Position numbers and translations under genes: made by a program. A stretch of DNA of 64,000 nucleotides from Phallus indusiatus (Eukaryota > Basidiomycota > Agaricomycetes > Phallales > Phallaceae): assembly GCA_027605045.1 (NCBI GenBank), contig JAQFWX010000039.1, positions 1 to 64,000 on the forward strand, read 5' to 3'. Shown here one piece after another: positions 37,901 to 51,500 of the stretch; position 1 is the first letter of the stretch; each line of letters starts with the position of its first letter. A model generated the notes under the pieces. The model was not told where the DNA came from, did no database searches, and saw only the letters and a program-made list of their open reading frames with translations.

Positions 37901-38499
37901 ACACCCTTAAACTGGAGGTAGGATCCAAATTGCGTCAAATAGCTCTCCTCGAGCGAACATACAGGACATCGACAAGAAACTGGTAGGCGGTAACACAAGA
38001 CTGGTGTCCATTGCGGACTCGGAACGAATGCTGTCGGTGTTTACCTTGTCAGATGATTTGCATGAATGCTGAGAGCTGACTCTTGTGGTTTCAGCATATG
38101 TGTGTTCTACTGTATAGCTACAAAAAAACATGTTAAATAAGCATCTGTGAGATGGAAAAGGTACAAAAAGAACAAACCCTATACCATCGCGCTTGAATGC
38201 TCGACGACCTGGGTACGACGTTCTCTCGATACGTGTTCAGGGATGGAATTTTTAACCCACGTCGCAGCTTTAGTGTAGCGGATGGCAGAGTCAAACATCC
38301 TTTTCGACTAGATATTAACCTGTTTGCAACCCGCTCAAAATAGCGCCGAGATTTGGTAAAGACATTCATCTGAAAGGGTTGAGGGCTGTTGAGGGTTATC
38401 TTTCCAGAGACAGTCCACATATGTGCTTGTCTTCGACCAGCTGGATAGTCATGAAAGCGCCGAGATGACTGGTATATTCACTTCGCTTTTCGGGGCGAC

Positions 38500-39400
38500 T
38501 TCAGGTGAATAGGCACGCTGGCGGAACACATGTTTAGGACAACGAGACGATGTAGCATGATGTTGGTGTCTATACGAAGAGAAGAAGAACCAGGTCTGTT
38601 TCCCGAACTTGAGACATGCCGCTCATGGCGAAAGTGAGGGTATATAACCTTAGCAGAGGATGCAGGCTATCACCATCGAGTGTCATTCTAAAACCCACGG
38701 AAAACTCAGCGCTGGTACATTGATATCTTGCAGGCTAAGAACAAGCAATACTATGCGTCGATAGCTCGAGGTGATACCCGCAACTAAGGAGGGATTGACT
38801 TCAGTGCCGGCTACAGAGCGGATGGAAAACTTACAAATTACCAGCCCGATGCTTCTACTGATTCCGTGAGACCGTATAACCTCGCTGAGTTTCGGGGAAC
38901 AACTCCCGACTGAGAGTGCAATTCGAATCGCGGTAGGCGGTATTGATGGTCGTCTTTTGACTCAAATGCTACCATCCATAAAACAGGAAAATGTATGGTG
39001 GATGGGGATATCCTTTCGGATCAAGAATGCAAAAAGACGGGGTAGCTGTGAGTTGAAATAATGGGCAGCTTGAGGGTCCATCGTCACGATCAAGCTACAA
39101 GTACTCGATTCTAGGTTTGAGGGTTATTGTCATTTGAATGTATTCTGGAGCAATGCTTGATGCCCATGATTGATGGATACCTGCTATTGCTCATGATATC
39201 CTTGAGCTAGTACAAGAGATTTCATTATCGCGAGCAAATTGCGAAAAGTTCAACTAGTTTTTGTGACGTGACCGTAGTGACTTGCTTGCCGAATTAGATT
39301 CAGGTTCAACAGCCGGAGCCTTTCAATCATAACACCACTCGTTGATGATAGAAGTCGTGTCAGAATGTCACATGTCATGGATTGGCTTAACTTCAATTAT
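38500..39400. repeat. flank repeat R1, copy A (upstream of NLR copy 1)
   Basis: Shares diverged but clear similarity with 47640-48440 and 58600-59260. Common blocks include gcgaaagtgagggtatata, caggctatcaccatc, and tattgatggtcgtc near the end. It sits directly upstream of an NLR start in copies A and B, so it probably includes the NLR promoter. Open frames in it are short and broken. Confidence 0.65.
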
Positions 39401-39570
39401 ATAATGAAGGTGAAAGTTAAAAAGAAGATGATGTCACGAAACAACGACGCAACAAGAGGCATGTACTAGAAATATCAGGTTTCCGCCCTCGAATTGATCT
39501 GGAACGAATCTTTCACCTCCACAAACCATCGCAGTCTTTCTTACTACATTTGTTCGACAGTCTTTTGGTT

Positions 39571-42500
39571 ATGGCCGCCTCGACGGAAGGTATAAGAATA
39601 TCTGGTAATTTCGGAGTCTCTCGTTGAAGGTTCCGGATTATTTCATCCGAGAATACAGATGTTCACTTGATCAAACCTCGAGCTTCATCCTTATCGAAAT
39701 ACAGTCCCAAGTTCCAAATAGTGATCAAATGCGGTAGCGAGGAGAGAACAAGTGCCAAGAGTGCATTTAGCAAACGCGATCTCTGCGTCACTTGGAACGG
39801 CGAGGCTTTTGTTTTGTATGTCAAAGGTCACAATCTGTTTCAATGTACACCTTACATCACAATGTAGCGCTGATGAACTTACCGACGACATTATCTTAAC
39901 TTTTACAATCTTCCGGGTCCATCGATTTACTCGGAACATCCTAATTGGCTCGTGTGAACACCGGGCCATTGACTTACTCAAGATCCAAAATAGCTCTGGT
40001 TAGTTTAACCATCAAGAGCATCGCCGTTAGTTGAGCTTACATGATCGCAGGTTCATGTAGATTAGACATCGCTGAAAACTGTCAATTGACATTCAAGATT
40101 GAGAAACCACCCGACGTCATCTCGAAAGTAGTACAACAAGCATTGACAATCGCGTCAGAAAACCTACCGAATCTGGAAATCCCAGCTGAGGCTGTCGGCT
40201 TTATCACCTCCGCTGCGCAGGCCTGGAATGATAATGAGGATACCTTATCGTTGTTTATCGATAAATTTCAGGTTTTCGTAGGATTAGTAGATGATATCGC
40301 CGAGGTAATTTTCGTCAGCACACATATGTTTATCATCCTCCAAAGTGTTTTAGATAAGCCCTTATGCGAAAGTAGCGTGGAGTATTCTGTCTATCATTCC
40401 GAAGGTAAAAGTCCTTTTTTTTGTCTATAACATTATGAACCATACAGATCAATTGTGTTTAGACGGTTATCGCAAAAAAAAACCGTGATGACAGAATTCA
40501 TCAGCTATGTGGAAGGTTGAAGGACGTTTACGACTATATCACGGATGCGAAGCGACTACCTGAGCTCACTGCGACCCAATCTAAAACGCTTTCTACGGTG
40601 GTTCGCCAAACGATTGAATGCGCATATTTTATACAAGCATACAGCACCGAAAATACAGGTTGTGTATCATCTTCCATTATCTTGTAATTTTTCAAGCAAT
40701 TCTGATTCGAGAGCTTTAGTCAAAAACATAGTGAAAGGAATCGATGGGAGCGTGGATAGCAAGATCCAAGAATTTAACGACAAATTCGACCACCTCATGC
40801 AAGTTATGAGGGATTCGGTTACTCTTGAAACGGGTATTGTGACACTTCGTGTGCGTGAGGACATCGGTGAACTCAGTAAGTTGATATGATCGTATACTAC
40901 AATCAATCAAACCTACCGATTCCGTTTTCACAAGCTGGTTTGACCTTACTTAAGGATATGCGCTATGGCGGAACTCCCCCGATACCTAAAAAACAATGCC
41001 TACCTGGGACGCGCAAAACACTGATCGATGATATATTGAAGTGTATCAACGACGACAAATCGCCACAAATCCTCGTTGTGAGCGGACAAGCGGGAGTAGG
41101 GAAATCAACAATAGCACATACCATCGCGCAAATGTTCAAAGAACAAAATCGACTCGGGTCCATGTTCTGTTTCGACAGGAGTGTGGCAAACAGGCGCAAT
41201 TGTCTTTTCAGCACTATATCCCTTGACTTGGCAGATGGCGATGCCTCGTGGCGAAGAGAATTGGTCAAAATTGTCAATCTGAACACTGCGGTTCGGGAGA
41301 CTGAGGATCCCGAAATACAGTTCAAGGAATTTATCGTTGAGCCTTCGAAAAATGTGACTAGTATTGGACCAGTAGTTATCGTCGTGGATGCCTTAGACGA
41401 AAGTGGAGATCGCAACGAACGCAAGGAAATCACGGAAATCCTCTTCAATAAATGGGCCGAGCTTCCGAAGAATTATCGTTTAATCGTCACTACTCGCCTT
41501 GAACAGGACATTGAATCTCAATGTCGAAATTTTAATATCCCATGTAAATGGATGGGTGATGTTGATGCGGAGGAAACACGTCGCGATATTCAAGCCTTTG
41601 TGTCCAATCGTCTGGATTCGATATCGTCAATCTTGGACAGCATAAACAAGGACTGGCGCAATATACTAGCCAGGCGTGCCCAAGGTCTTTTCCAGTGGGC
41701 CCAGACAGCTTGCGGGATCATTGATAACGGCGTGAAAATTCCTGACCTCATACAAAAGAATTGGGAAACCTACGTGTCGAGATCGTCCTTGTCGTTGTAT
41801 GCATTATATCACCAAATCATTTTAAGCCAGCCAGAATCCCAATATGACGTTTTTCAAGAAAGGTTCAAGGCGATTGTAGGTGCAATCATAACGGCGCGGG
41901 AACCCCTCTCAATTCACGTGCTACAAAATATCTTTGAGGATGATATCATAGATGTCAGGTCGATACTCATCCCGTTCGGTTCATTCTTTTCTGGAATTCA
42001 AGATCCATCGGGTTCTACTCCAGTACGACCTCTTCACACATCATTATCCGATTTTTTCAAGGAGGAAAAAATCACCATCAAGAAGCAAAATGACATCGCC
42101 GAAGAACTAACGAATGAGTACTATATTGACACCTCAAACCAAACAGCGATGACTCTCGGTTGTGTCAAATTGATGAATCGGATGCTCTGCTTCAATATCT
42201 GTCAGTTTGAGACATCACACCTACACAATAAAGACGTGCCTGATTTCGGTGCACGTGTCGAGAAAGCCATCCCGTTTCATTTGTCGTATTCATGTCGGTT
42301 CTGGGCTTCTCATCTCCAGTCGTCTCCTGTCAGCGAGGAACTCATTCACGAAGTCCGGAGATTGATGGACGACAATCTGTTGTATTATTTTGAGATACTC
42401 AGTTTGTTAAAAGCGGTTCAGCAAGGTTGCGTAGCAATGGAAGAAATAGCAAACTGGTGTAAGGTGAGTGACTCTTTGCCTGTCGTATATACATGAATGG

Positions 42501-44937
42501 CTGAATCAGGCGGTAGGATGCAGATAGTAACCTCACTGAAGATGCGATGGATGCACAGATGTTTGGGGTTGAGTTCAAAAACGTAATGACAACAAGCACG
42601 CCGCACCTTTATATCTCCGCACTTCCCTTTGCCCCTCGTGACTCATTTGTATCCAGACAGTATCTTGAGAGGTATCCTGGGCTGTTTACGTTTGATGTTC
42701 GTCAACCCGTCGGCTCTATGTCGAGCAAAATTGTATTCGTGAAAGAAAATGCGATGCAAATTGCCTTTTCTTCGAAAGGCAAATATATGGCAATGTCCAC
42801 ACCCTCCACACTTGAAATATGGAACTACGCAACGGGGAGCGGGTGCTGGATTACGAAGACCCTAATTCATGGACAGTTTCCAACATCGTATTTTCTCCCG
42901 ATGGTGAATTGGTTTACTATTGTTTTCGGGGAGGCGATATCCTGATATGGAATATGGGGACAAGGGAAAGGACGATAGTGGAATACGAGGGTGCCAAGTG
43001 TAATGTTTGCCTCATATCTTCGGACGGGCGCTTTATAGTGCGGCGGACGGAAGAGGAAACACTCGTATTCGATCGAGAAAGTTGTCAGGTTGTTAAACGC
43101 TTCGAGGGGGAATACTATTCCCACAGGATTTCTCCCAACGGAAACTGGATTGCCCTTTATCGCGATGAGAACGTGTACATATGGAATACTCGAGATCAGA
43201 CACAGCACTGTGTCATACCCTCCAATTCTCCGATCGCGAGTCCGTCACTCACTGACAGCTACATCGCTTTTCGACAAGACGACACGACAATAGCGATCTG
43301 GGATGTACCGTCAAATACTAAAGTCACTGAAATTCGGCACAAATCGTTCACCACAAGCGTTGATCTTTCCCCCGATGATCAATACCTCCTTATTAGCTCC
43401 TTCAGCATGTACTGGATTTGGAGAGTGTCTACAGGAGAATTGATCAGTCGATGCTATGAAGGCGGACACAATCGGTGTTTGGGGTTCTCACATGATTCCA
43501 AATTAATTGCGTTATTCGGCGGGACAACACTCGATATTCGAAAATGGGATGAATTCATAGAACAGGATCACTCGCACAGCATTGGGACGGTGGGAGCAAT
43601 TTGGCTGCGGGGTTCATATTTCATTCTTTACTATTGGACTCGGGACGGAGTAGGCTACCTCCAAATATCGGATATTACCACAACGAATACGATTGTTCAT
43701 AAAGCCGAGCTTTTGGACGAAGAATCCCTTGAGGTTTCACCTGATGAGGAAAACGTGCGCGTGGCATATATCACCAGTCGCGGACTCTGTCTCTGGAACG
43801 ACAAAGAAGGCGAGATCGTTGTGACCGGATCAGTCAATGAAATTACCGCACTCGTATGGTCGGACAACTGTCTTATCTTTGGAGATGACGGAACCATTAA
43901 TATATGGGATTATTGTACCCGAAAACTGACTTGTCGTCCAATCAAATATTCATATAGAGTAAACTCCCTTCGTCCTATACGAGGTACCGGCTTTTTTGTC
44001 AATTATGGCGATAAAGCGGAGGTTCGGGAATGCGAACTGGGTAACCGAGTAGGGGAAACATTTACATTTCACGAATCTTATATCCCGATTACTGTCTCTG
44101 CCAGCGGGAAACATCTTATATGCACGCATAAGTCAGAGGACTGTGTCAGGATATTGGATCCAATGGGAGCAGTATTGAACTCTTTCCCATTATCACGTTA
44201 CACTGCTGAATGGCGGCTATCCACCAATGGGAAATATATGGTATGGATTGATACCAGTGAAATAAAAGTTTTCGATGTGGACACCGAAACCTTCCTCACT
44301 AGCCCATCATTAGGTCAATCGGTCCAGGACTTTTGGCTCTCCGATGACTCAAAATGTATTATTATAATGGCGTCTAATATGGGGATTCGAGGGAACCTCA
44401 GCGTCAATATCTGGGACATACAATGCAAAACCATGGTCACCAAATCAATTCCATGCCCGTGGTCTATGAAGATAACAGCCCTCATTTTGAGGAAAAGACA
44501 TCTTATAGTTAAAAGACCTTTTAGGGAATGTTACGTCTGGGACTTGGATACGTATGAGATAATGTCTACTCTATACAACGCTTCTTCGTCCGCCGCTGAT
44601 GATTCCGATACTGCGGGGTAAGTTTGGTATCACTTAGATTCAATATGATTTACTCAGATAGGCATTCAGAATACCGGCATCCAAGTTGGAGATTTTGGAT
44701 TACGCATTAACGGCCTGGAAAAAAGCTTTGCTTCCCGCTTTCGCTGATATTATCCTGCATGATGGATGGTGTCGTGGTTCTCAGAATGAGCTTTTGTTTT
44801 GGGTTCCAGACAAGATGAGAGAGCGGTTCTGGTTTCCATGCATGACGCATACGCCACATCAAAACTATACAAAACTAAATTTCGCAAATTTCGTACATGG
44901 TTCTGATTGGACAAAATGTAAATCGGGAAACAACTAA
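39571..44937 (+). pseudogene. C2-NACHT-WD40 NLR-like gene copy 1, with two lesions
   Basis: This is a paralogue of the intact gene at 48558, with the same exon plan: C2 part about 39571-40018, helical part with the I-S-P-Y-A-K-V-A-W exon near 40353, NACHT exon from about 40936 to 42461, WD40 exon to about 44619, last exon 44670-44937. The NACHT exon is fully open with Walker A GQAGVGKST and Walker B VVIVVDALDES. Two lesions stand out relative to copy 2. An in-frame TGA lies at 39625-39627 (avoidable only if 39605-39658 is spliced out as an intron, GTAATT...ATACAG). A one-base deletion near 42833, in the first WD blade, shifts the frame. STAND NTPases of this type mediate non-self recognition in fungi. 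It may be a dead paralogue, or a split gene making a C2-NACHT product without propeller. Confidence 0.75.
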
Positions 44938-45194
44938 ACTCAAAACAGAATTCTCAATACAGGCTGTGGGTTTGTATAAATAATCGGATGTATATACTTC
45001 ATATTACCAGAATTTAATGTTACTCGTCTATGCGGAACGCCTCAACGTTCAAATCGGAGGAGATATATAACAATGAATATTATTCCGGCTTTAGATCTGG
45101 GTGCAAAGGACTGAAAGCACATTCACAAAATTGACCCTCCCCAAAATTGAGGGTCGAATTATTCAGAAGACACTCGGGCGCGTCATGAAAGGTC
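44938..45194. other. 3' flank of NLR copy 1, duplicated at 54069-54323
   Basis: Near-identical to the region after NLR copy 2, including a short hairpin at 45133-45155 (GACCCTC, then GAGGGTC). It probably carries the transcript end. Confidence 0.6.
45133..45155. terminator. short hairpin conserved 3' of both NLR copies
   Basis: GACCCTC and GAGGGTC arms are separated by about 9 bases, roughly 195 bp after the stop codon. The same hairpin occurs at 54262-54284. The loop differs between copies while the arms are kept. A role in 3'-end formation is inferred. Confidence 0.3.
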
Positions 45195-45765
45195 CCGGTC
45201 ATGAATCAAATATTAATCACAGTTGCGTCGCGACTCCTCGCGAGGGCGCCGATAATGCATAGCATTCAATAGGAACTTGCTGGTCATTGCACATTTTTCG
45301 TCCGCGTCCCCGTGCGTCACTTCTTAGCTGGGTGCTTGATATAATGTAAGGGTCGGTACCCGTGTACAGCGGATGTAGTGTCATCCCTTCGTTTGTCTCC
45401 CTGGGTGTATTTTTAGTTCCTTTGTGCGCATTCGCACATTCCCGTATTCCTTTATGCATCCCCTTCCTTTACGTTCCCTTCTCCTTATATGGTCATTTCT
45501 TTGTTTCTTATTCATTTATTCGCTGCTTTGTTCTACATTTTCTCTTTATTATATAAAGCTCCCTGTAGATACAAAGCTTTCTTCGTAGAATTATTCTATA
45601 TCCATTTTCTACCCTCTATATCCTTCCTCGTTCGACGATCGCGCAGGTTTACAATAAATACTACTATAATACAAGTATATAACTACTGATTTTTATTGGC
45701 GTGCTGATCATCTCCCCAGTGAGGTTATGATTAACAAGAATAGTTTACCGACGTGTAAGATAAAA
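45195..45765. mobile_element. ~570-bp insertion relative to the paralogous unit (solo-LTR-like)
   Basis: The tail of unit 1 matches unit 2 up to about 45194 and again from about 45766, while unit 2 has almost nothing between (54323-54335). The extra DNA has no coding capacity. It contains a TATATAAAG-like box near 45550, long pyrimidine tracts and a CGACGATCGCGCAGG block that recurs at about 58434, features often seen in solo LTRs. I could not define terminal TG...CA ends or a target duplication, so the class is uncertain. Confidence 0.4.
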
Positions 45766-45899
45766 TGAGAGATTATGAGAAAAGCGGTCAACGAATGGAC
45801 CCATGAAGGCAGAATACTATGTATGTGGCAGCAAAGGACGGGTATGAATGAAACGAGAAGAACAAACCTATGTATGTCGGCAAATTTAAAGCTTAAGGA

Positions 45900-47640
45900 T
45901 TGACGGCGGGTTGACACATTGGGCGCCTATTTTCTTGACGGTTTCCTTCATCAACTTCACTTGACATTCTCCTGTCGCGGGTATTCTAGTCAGTGTCTTT
46001 CAATCCGGTCTAGCAAGTCCTCGCCATTCTTGTTCAAAGGAAAAGCCGCATCAATCGTCGTACAAAGCCATATCAAAATTGAGAAGCTATCGCTGGATAT
46101 GCCAGAAGAGGATGTGACAAGCAGGCCGCCTTTCCGCCACCGATTCCGGACGCTTTGAGCGCAACGGCATATCGTGTCTACTTCTGAGCCGCTACGGATC
46201 TTTTAACGTCGTTGCACAGTACATTGACATTCCGTTTACTTTAGCCTACACTTGGTTTGTCAATGGGTAGCTACACTTTGTTCAGACGAGATACATACAT
46301 TGTGCTCTTGGGGCATTGGCCCAGGTCCGCGATCGCAATGAACATTAACTTCGTACCGCCATCTCCTTGTCTCTTACTACCGACTACTCTACAAACGGCA
46401 CAGCTAACCCGAAGAAACTATTGAAACCGTCGAACATAACCCAAATCCGTCCCCGCCCCATGGATGTTCGCTACTACAATCGTTTATCCAACGTAACTAA
46501 ACGGAGACAGATATGTCACCAGATCTCGCTATTGACAGATTCGGAAGAAGCATCAGACTTGTAACCTATGCGTTTCTTCTCGACCTCTTATCGAAGTCAG
46601 CCTTTCCTTAGGTCACGTATGCGCTTGCAAACTACCATCATACTCTCGCTGAATTCTAACCCACAAAGTGTAGACTTTGATTAAATACATTCGCGGTGAT
46701 GTATAACAGGCCACTGAACGATACCTGACGAAGACGCACCATACAATTCCGATGAAAGAAGCGGCGCTCTTCTCATCTACTTGTTCAACCCAGTTTTGAC
46801 GTTATTCTGACGCCAATGCCCAGACATTGTGAGTATTACGTTTATTCGACGTATCCGTTGTCTTATACAGCTCCGAAACGACTCAAAATGATCTCCAGAT
46901 AAGCATGATATCTACCAGGCTCGGATGGTGAATTTAAATCCATTATGATCCCCAGTTCAAATTCACTAGCACTCGTCACAAACATTTCAGCCAAACCGCT
47001 CGATGGGTAGCTCAAGCGTCCTGTGCCTTCGTATTGACACAAGTCACTTCACAGTGCGCGTCGACGCCAGCTCGCAGGACATGTGTCGCTAAATCGGCCG
47101 TGTGAATATATATACAAACATGTATGTATCGCATTGTGGTTTCGTCTCCTGAACGTCTCACTAACCCATAGTCTTAGAAACTGAAGGTTCACTTCAACAT
47201 GTTCGAGGAGCGTCAGGAGATAAGGGGGCAGTATTGATGTAGTAATGTGTGCTAGACCGAAAAACGAGTATGTATATATCCACACGGTCGTGCTATACGA
47301 GAAGTAATTGACATATATCAAACAAACTGAGAGATTTTTGAGCAATTGCAAAGGAGATAACGAAACAACGCATAATGGCAGAGTACATATCCGCGGAGGA
47401 CGAGTATGGGAAGAACAAAGTGGAGGGAGTAATCAAGCCTAGCGTTTAGATCAAAACAAAATGCTTTTGGAGACCAACATCAGTCCAGACTTGAGACCAA
47501 ATGGGAACTAGAGAGCAGTGCACACTTGTGTGAATACGTAGGAACCCGGAGCTTCTTTACAAAAACTTGCCGGTGATGAACGTAGAAGTACCGACAGCAA
47601 AGATGAGATTGTAGTCAAGCGTGTCTATCGTCGTTCACCA
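45900..47640. repeat. tail repeat R2, copy 1
   Basis: About 1.7 kb that matches 59990-61960 in the same order and orientation. Shared blocks include tcgccattcttgttcaaagg, atgccagaagaggatgtgac, caattccgatgaaagaagcg and aaaacttgccggtgatgaa-like text. Its first 90 bp also match 54795-54880 in unit 2. Only short, non-homologous open frames are present. Confidence 0.75.
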
Positions 47641-48440
47641 AACGACGTGTAGAATGAATGTTATGTACCTGAAGGTCACGTAAAAGGGCTCGCCTCGTTG
47701 TCCATGCGAAGAGACGAACCAGATACGTTTCTTGTACTTATGACATGTTGCCCATGTCGAAAGTGAGAGTATATGATCCTAGCCAAAGATACAGGCTATC
47801 ACCATTCAGGATAAAAAGTTTCGAATTGACGTCTTGCGGGTCGAGAACATGCTATAGTGTGCGTTGATAGTTCGAGGTGATACCGGTGAGAGAGACCGGT
47901 CACTGAGCGGATGGATAACTTACAAGCCACCAGCACCGATGGACCGTGTATATTAACTTCGCTGAGTTTCGTGAAACAATTTCCGACTAAGGGTGGGATT
48001 CGGATCGCGGCAGGCGATATTGATGATCGTTTTCAAATCAAATGCTACCATCCATAAAACAGGATATACATCAACAGGAAAGATAGGCCTCGAAAAAAGG
48101 ATGTAAACGAATCAGCAAACTTCAAACGCACGGGACGCCTTTTCCTAACGCGTTCGGCGATGTGATTTTGATGCTTGTCTAAAATGTATGGTGAGTTGGA
48201 ACGTCCTTTTTAATTATGGGTGCAAAAAAAGTTGTGACTGTGGGCACTGGGTTGAAATAAAGCCTGAGGGTCTGTCGTGAGTGATGTGATGTGACTGTAG
48301 TGATTTGCTTCCGAATTAGGATCATCAGCCGCGGCCGGAGCCTTTCAATTTCTTTAACACTATCCATATTAGAAATCGTGTCAGCATCATGTATGAAGGT
48401 CTAAGTTCAAAAATGAAGGAAAGGTCACGAAACAACGAGG
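47640..48440. repeat. flank repeat R1, copy B (upstream of NLR copy 2)
   Basis: Corresponds to R1 copy A at 38500-39400, with blocks such as cgaaagtgagagtatatgat, caggctatcaccattc and aaatgctaccatccataaaac. It runs directly into the 5' region of the intact NLR gene. Confidence 0.65.
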
Positions 48441-48557
48441 CAACAAGCATGAACTAGGAATATAAGGTCCACACCCTCGAGTTGTTCTGGAACGAAATTT
48501 TCACATCCACAAATCGTCGCAGCGTTCTTACTACAATTATTCAACGGTCTTTTGGTG

Positions 48558-51500
48558 ATGGCCGCCTCAACAGAAGGTATCAAAATATCTGGTAATTCGA
48601 GTTTCTCGTTCAGGGTCTCGGTTTTATCTCATCCGAATAAAGATGTTCGTTTGATCAACCCTCCATCCTTATCGAAATGCACTCCCAAGTTTCAAATAGT
48701 GATCAAGTGCGGTAGCGAGGAGAGAACAAGTACCAAGAGTGCATTTAGCAAACGCGATCTCTGCGTCACCTGGAACGGCGAGGCTTTTGCCTTGTACGTC
48801 AAAGGCTACAATCTGTTTCAATGCTTACCTTACATCATAATGCAGTTCTGACAAACTTACCGACGACATTGTCCTAACTTTTACAATCTTCCGGGTTCAT
48901 CGATTTACTCGGAACATCGCCATTGGCTCGTGTACACACCAGGTCATTGACTTATTCAAGACACAAGACAGTTCTTGTTAGTTCAATCCTCACCAGAAGC
49001 ATCACCGGTAGTATAGCACTTACATGATTTCAGGTTCATGTGAATTAGACATTGCCGGAAACTGTCGACTGACATTCAAGATTGAGAAAGCACTCGACGT
49101 CGTCTCGGAGGTGGTGCAACGAGGATTGGAAACCGCAGAAAACCTACCGAGTCATGAAATCCAAGCTGAGGTCGCCGACCTTATCGTCTCCGCAACGCAG
49201 GCCTGCAATGATAATGAGGATGCCTTATCATCGTTTATCGATAAATTTCAGGTTTTCGTAGGAATAGTAGATGATATCGCCGAGGTAAATTTTGTTATAA
49301 CTTTATATCTTTATCGTCCTCCAAATGTTTCTTTAGATAAGCCCCTACGCGAAAGTAGCGTGGGGTATTCTGTCTGTCATCCCAAAGGTAAAAAAAACTC
49401 ATTCTTTTAGTCCTTAACATGCTAAACTACATATGTGTTTAGACGATTATCTCGAAAAAAAACCGTGATGACAAAATCCATCAGCTATGTGGAAAATTGA
49501 AGGACGTTTACGACTACATCACGGATGCGAAGCGACTACCTGAGCTCACTGCGACCCAATCTAAAACGCTTTCTACGGTGGTTCGCCAAACGATTGAATG
49601 CGCTTATTTTATACAAGCGTACAGCACCGAAAATACAGGTTGTTATCATCTCTCATTGTCTTACGATTGTACGACATCAGTGATCTGGGTTTGCAACTTC
49701 GGCAATCCTGGATGACTTGGCGCGGTCCGGGAGTTTCAGCTGAGACTCCCAGACCGCGCCAAGTCATCCAGGATTGCCGAAGTTGCAAACCCAGATCACT
49801 GATGGAGCGATTCTGATTCGAAAGCTATAGTCAAAAACATAGTGAAAGGAATCGGCGGGAGCGTGGATAGCAAGATCGAAAAATTCAACAACAAATTCGA
49901 CCACTTCATGCAAGTCATGAGGGATTCGGTTACACTTGAAACGGGCATTGTAACACTTCGTGTGGGTGAGGACGTCGGTGAGTATGTTGATAGGATCATG
50001 TACTATAATCAACAAAGCTAATGATCCGGTTTTTCACAAGCTGGTCTGACCCTGCTTAAGGATATGCGCTATGGCGGAACTCCCCCGATACCTAAAAAAC
50101 AATGCCTACCTGGGACGCGCAAAACACTGATCGATGATATATTGAAGTATATCAACGACGACAAATCGCCACAGATTCTCGTTGTGAGCGGACAAGCGGG
50201 AGTAGGGAAATCAACGATAGCACATACCATCGCGCAAATGTTCAAAGAACAAAATCGACTCGGGTCCATGTTCTGTTTCGACAGGAATGTGGCAAACATG
50301 CGCAATTGTCTTTTCAGCACCATATCGCGTGACTTGGCAGATAGCGATGCCTCGTGGCGAAGAGAATTGGTCAAAATTGTCAATCTGAACACTGCGATTC
50401 GGGAGACTGAGGAACCCGAAATACAGTTCAAGGAATTTATCGTCGAGCCTTCGAAACATGTGACCACTATTGGACCGGTAGTTATCGTCGTAGATGCGCT
50501 AGACGAGAGTGGGGACCGTAAAGAACGCAAGGAAATCACGGGAATCTTCTTCAATAGATGGGCCGAGCTTCCGAAGAATTATCGTTTAATCGTCACTACT
50601 CGCCCTGAACAGGACATTGAAGCTCAATGTCGAAAATTCAATATCGCATGTAAACGAATGGGTGATGTTGATGCGGAGGAAACACGTCGCGATATCCAAG
50701 CCTTTGTGTCCAATCGTCTGGATTCAATGTCGTCCATTTTGGACAAAATAGACGGAAATTGGCAGAAGGTATTAGCCGAGCGAGCCGAAGGGCTTTTCCA
50801 ATGGGCTCGGACAGCCTGCGAGATCATCGATAACGACGTAACACTTCCCGACCTCATACAGAAGAATTGGGAAACCTATGTGTCAAAATCGTCTTTGTCG
50901 TTGTATGCATTATATCATAAAATGATCTCAAGCCAGCCAGAATCCCAATACGCCCCTTTTAAAGAAAGGTTCCAGATGATCGTAGGTGCGATCATAACGG
51001 CGCAGGAACCCCTCTCAATCCACGCGCTACAAAATATCTTTAAAGATGATATTGAAGATGTCAGGTCGACACTCAACCCGTTCGGTTCATTCTTTTCTGG
51101 CATTCAAGACCCGTCAGGATCTACTCCGGTACGACCTCTTCACACCTCATTATCCGACTTTTTCAAGGAGGAACAAATCTCCATCAAGAAGCAAAGTGAC
51201 ATCGCCGAAGAACTAACGAATGAGTACTATATTGACACCTCAAACCAAACGGCGATGGCGCTCGGTTGTGTCAAATTGATGAATCGAATGCTCTGCTTCA
51301 ATATCTGCCAGCTTGAGACATCACACCTACACAATAAAGACGTGCCTGATTTCGGTGCACGTGTCAAGAAAGCCATCCCGTTACACTTGTCGTATTCATG
51401 TCGGTTCTGGGCATTTCATCTCCAGTCGTCTCCTGTCACCGGGGAACTCGTTTGCCAAGTCCGGAGATTGATGGACGACAATCTGTTGTATTATTTTGAG

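Noticed and set aside
49764..50015. Minus-strand 83-codon frame over the palindrome and adjacent exon
   Set aside because: It is a shadow of the NLR exon plus the palindrome arm and has no independent support.
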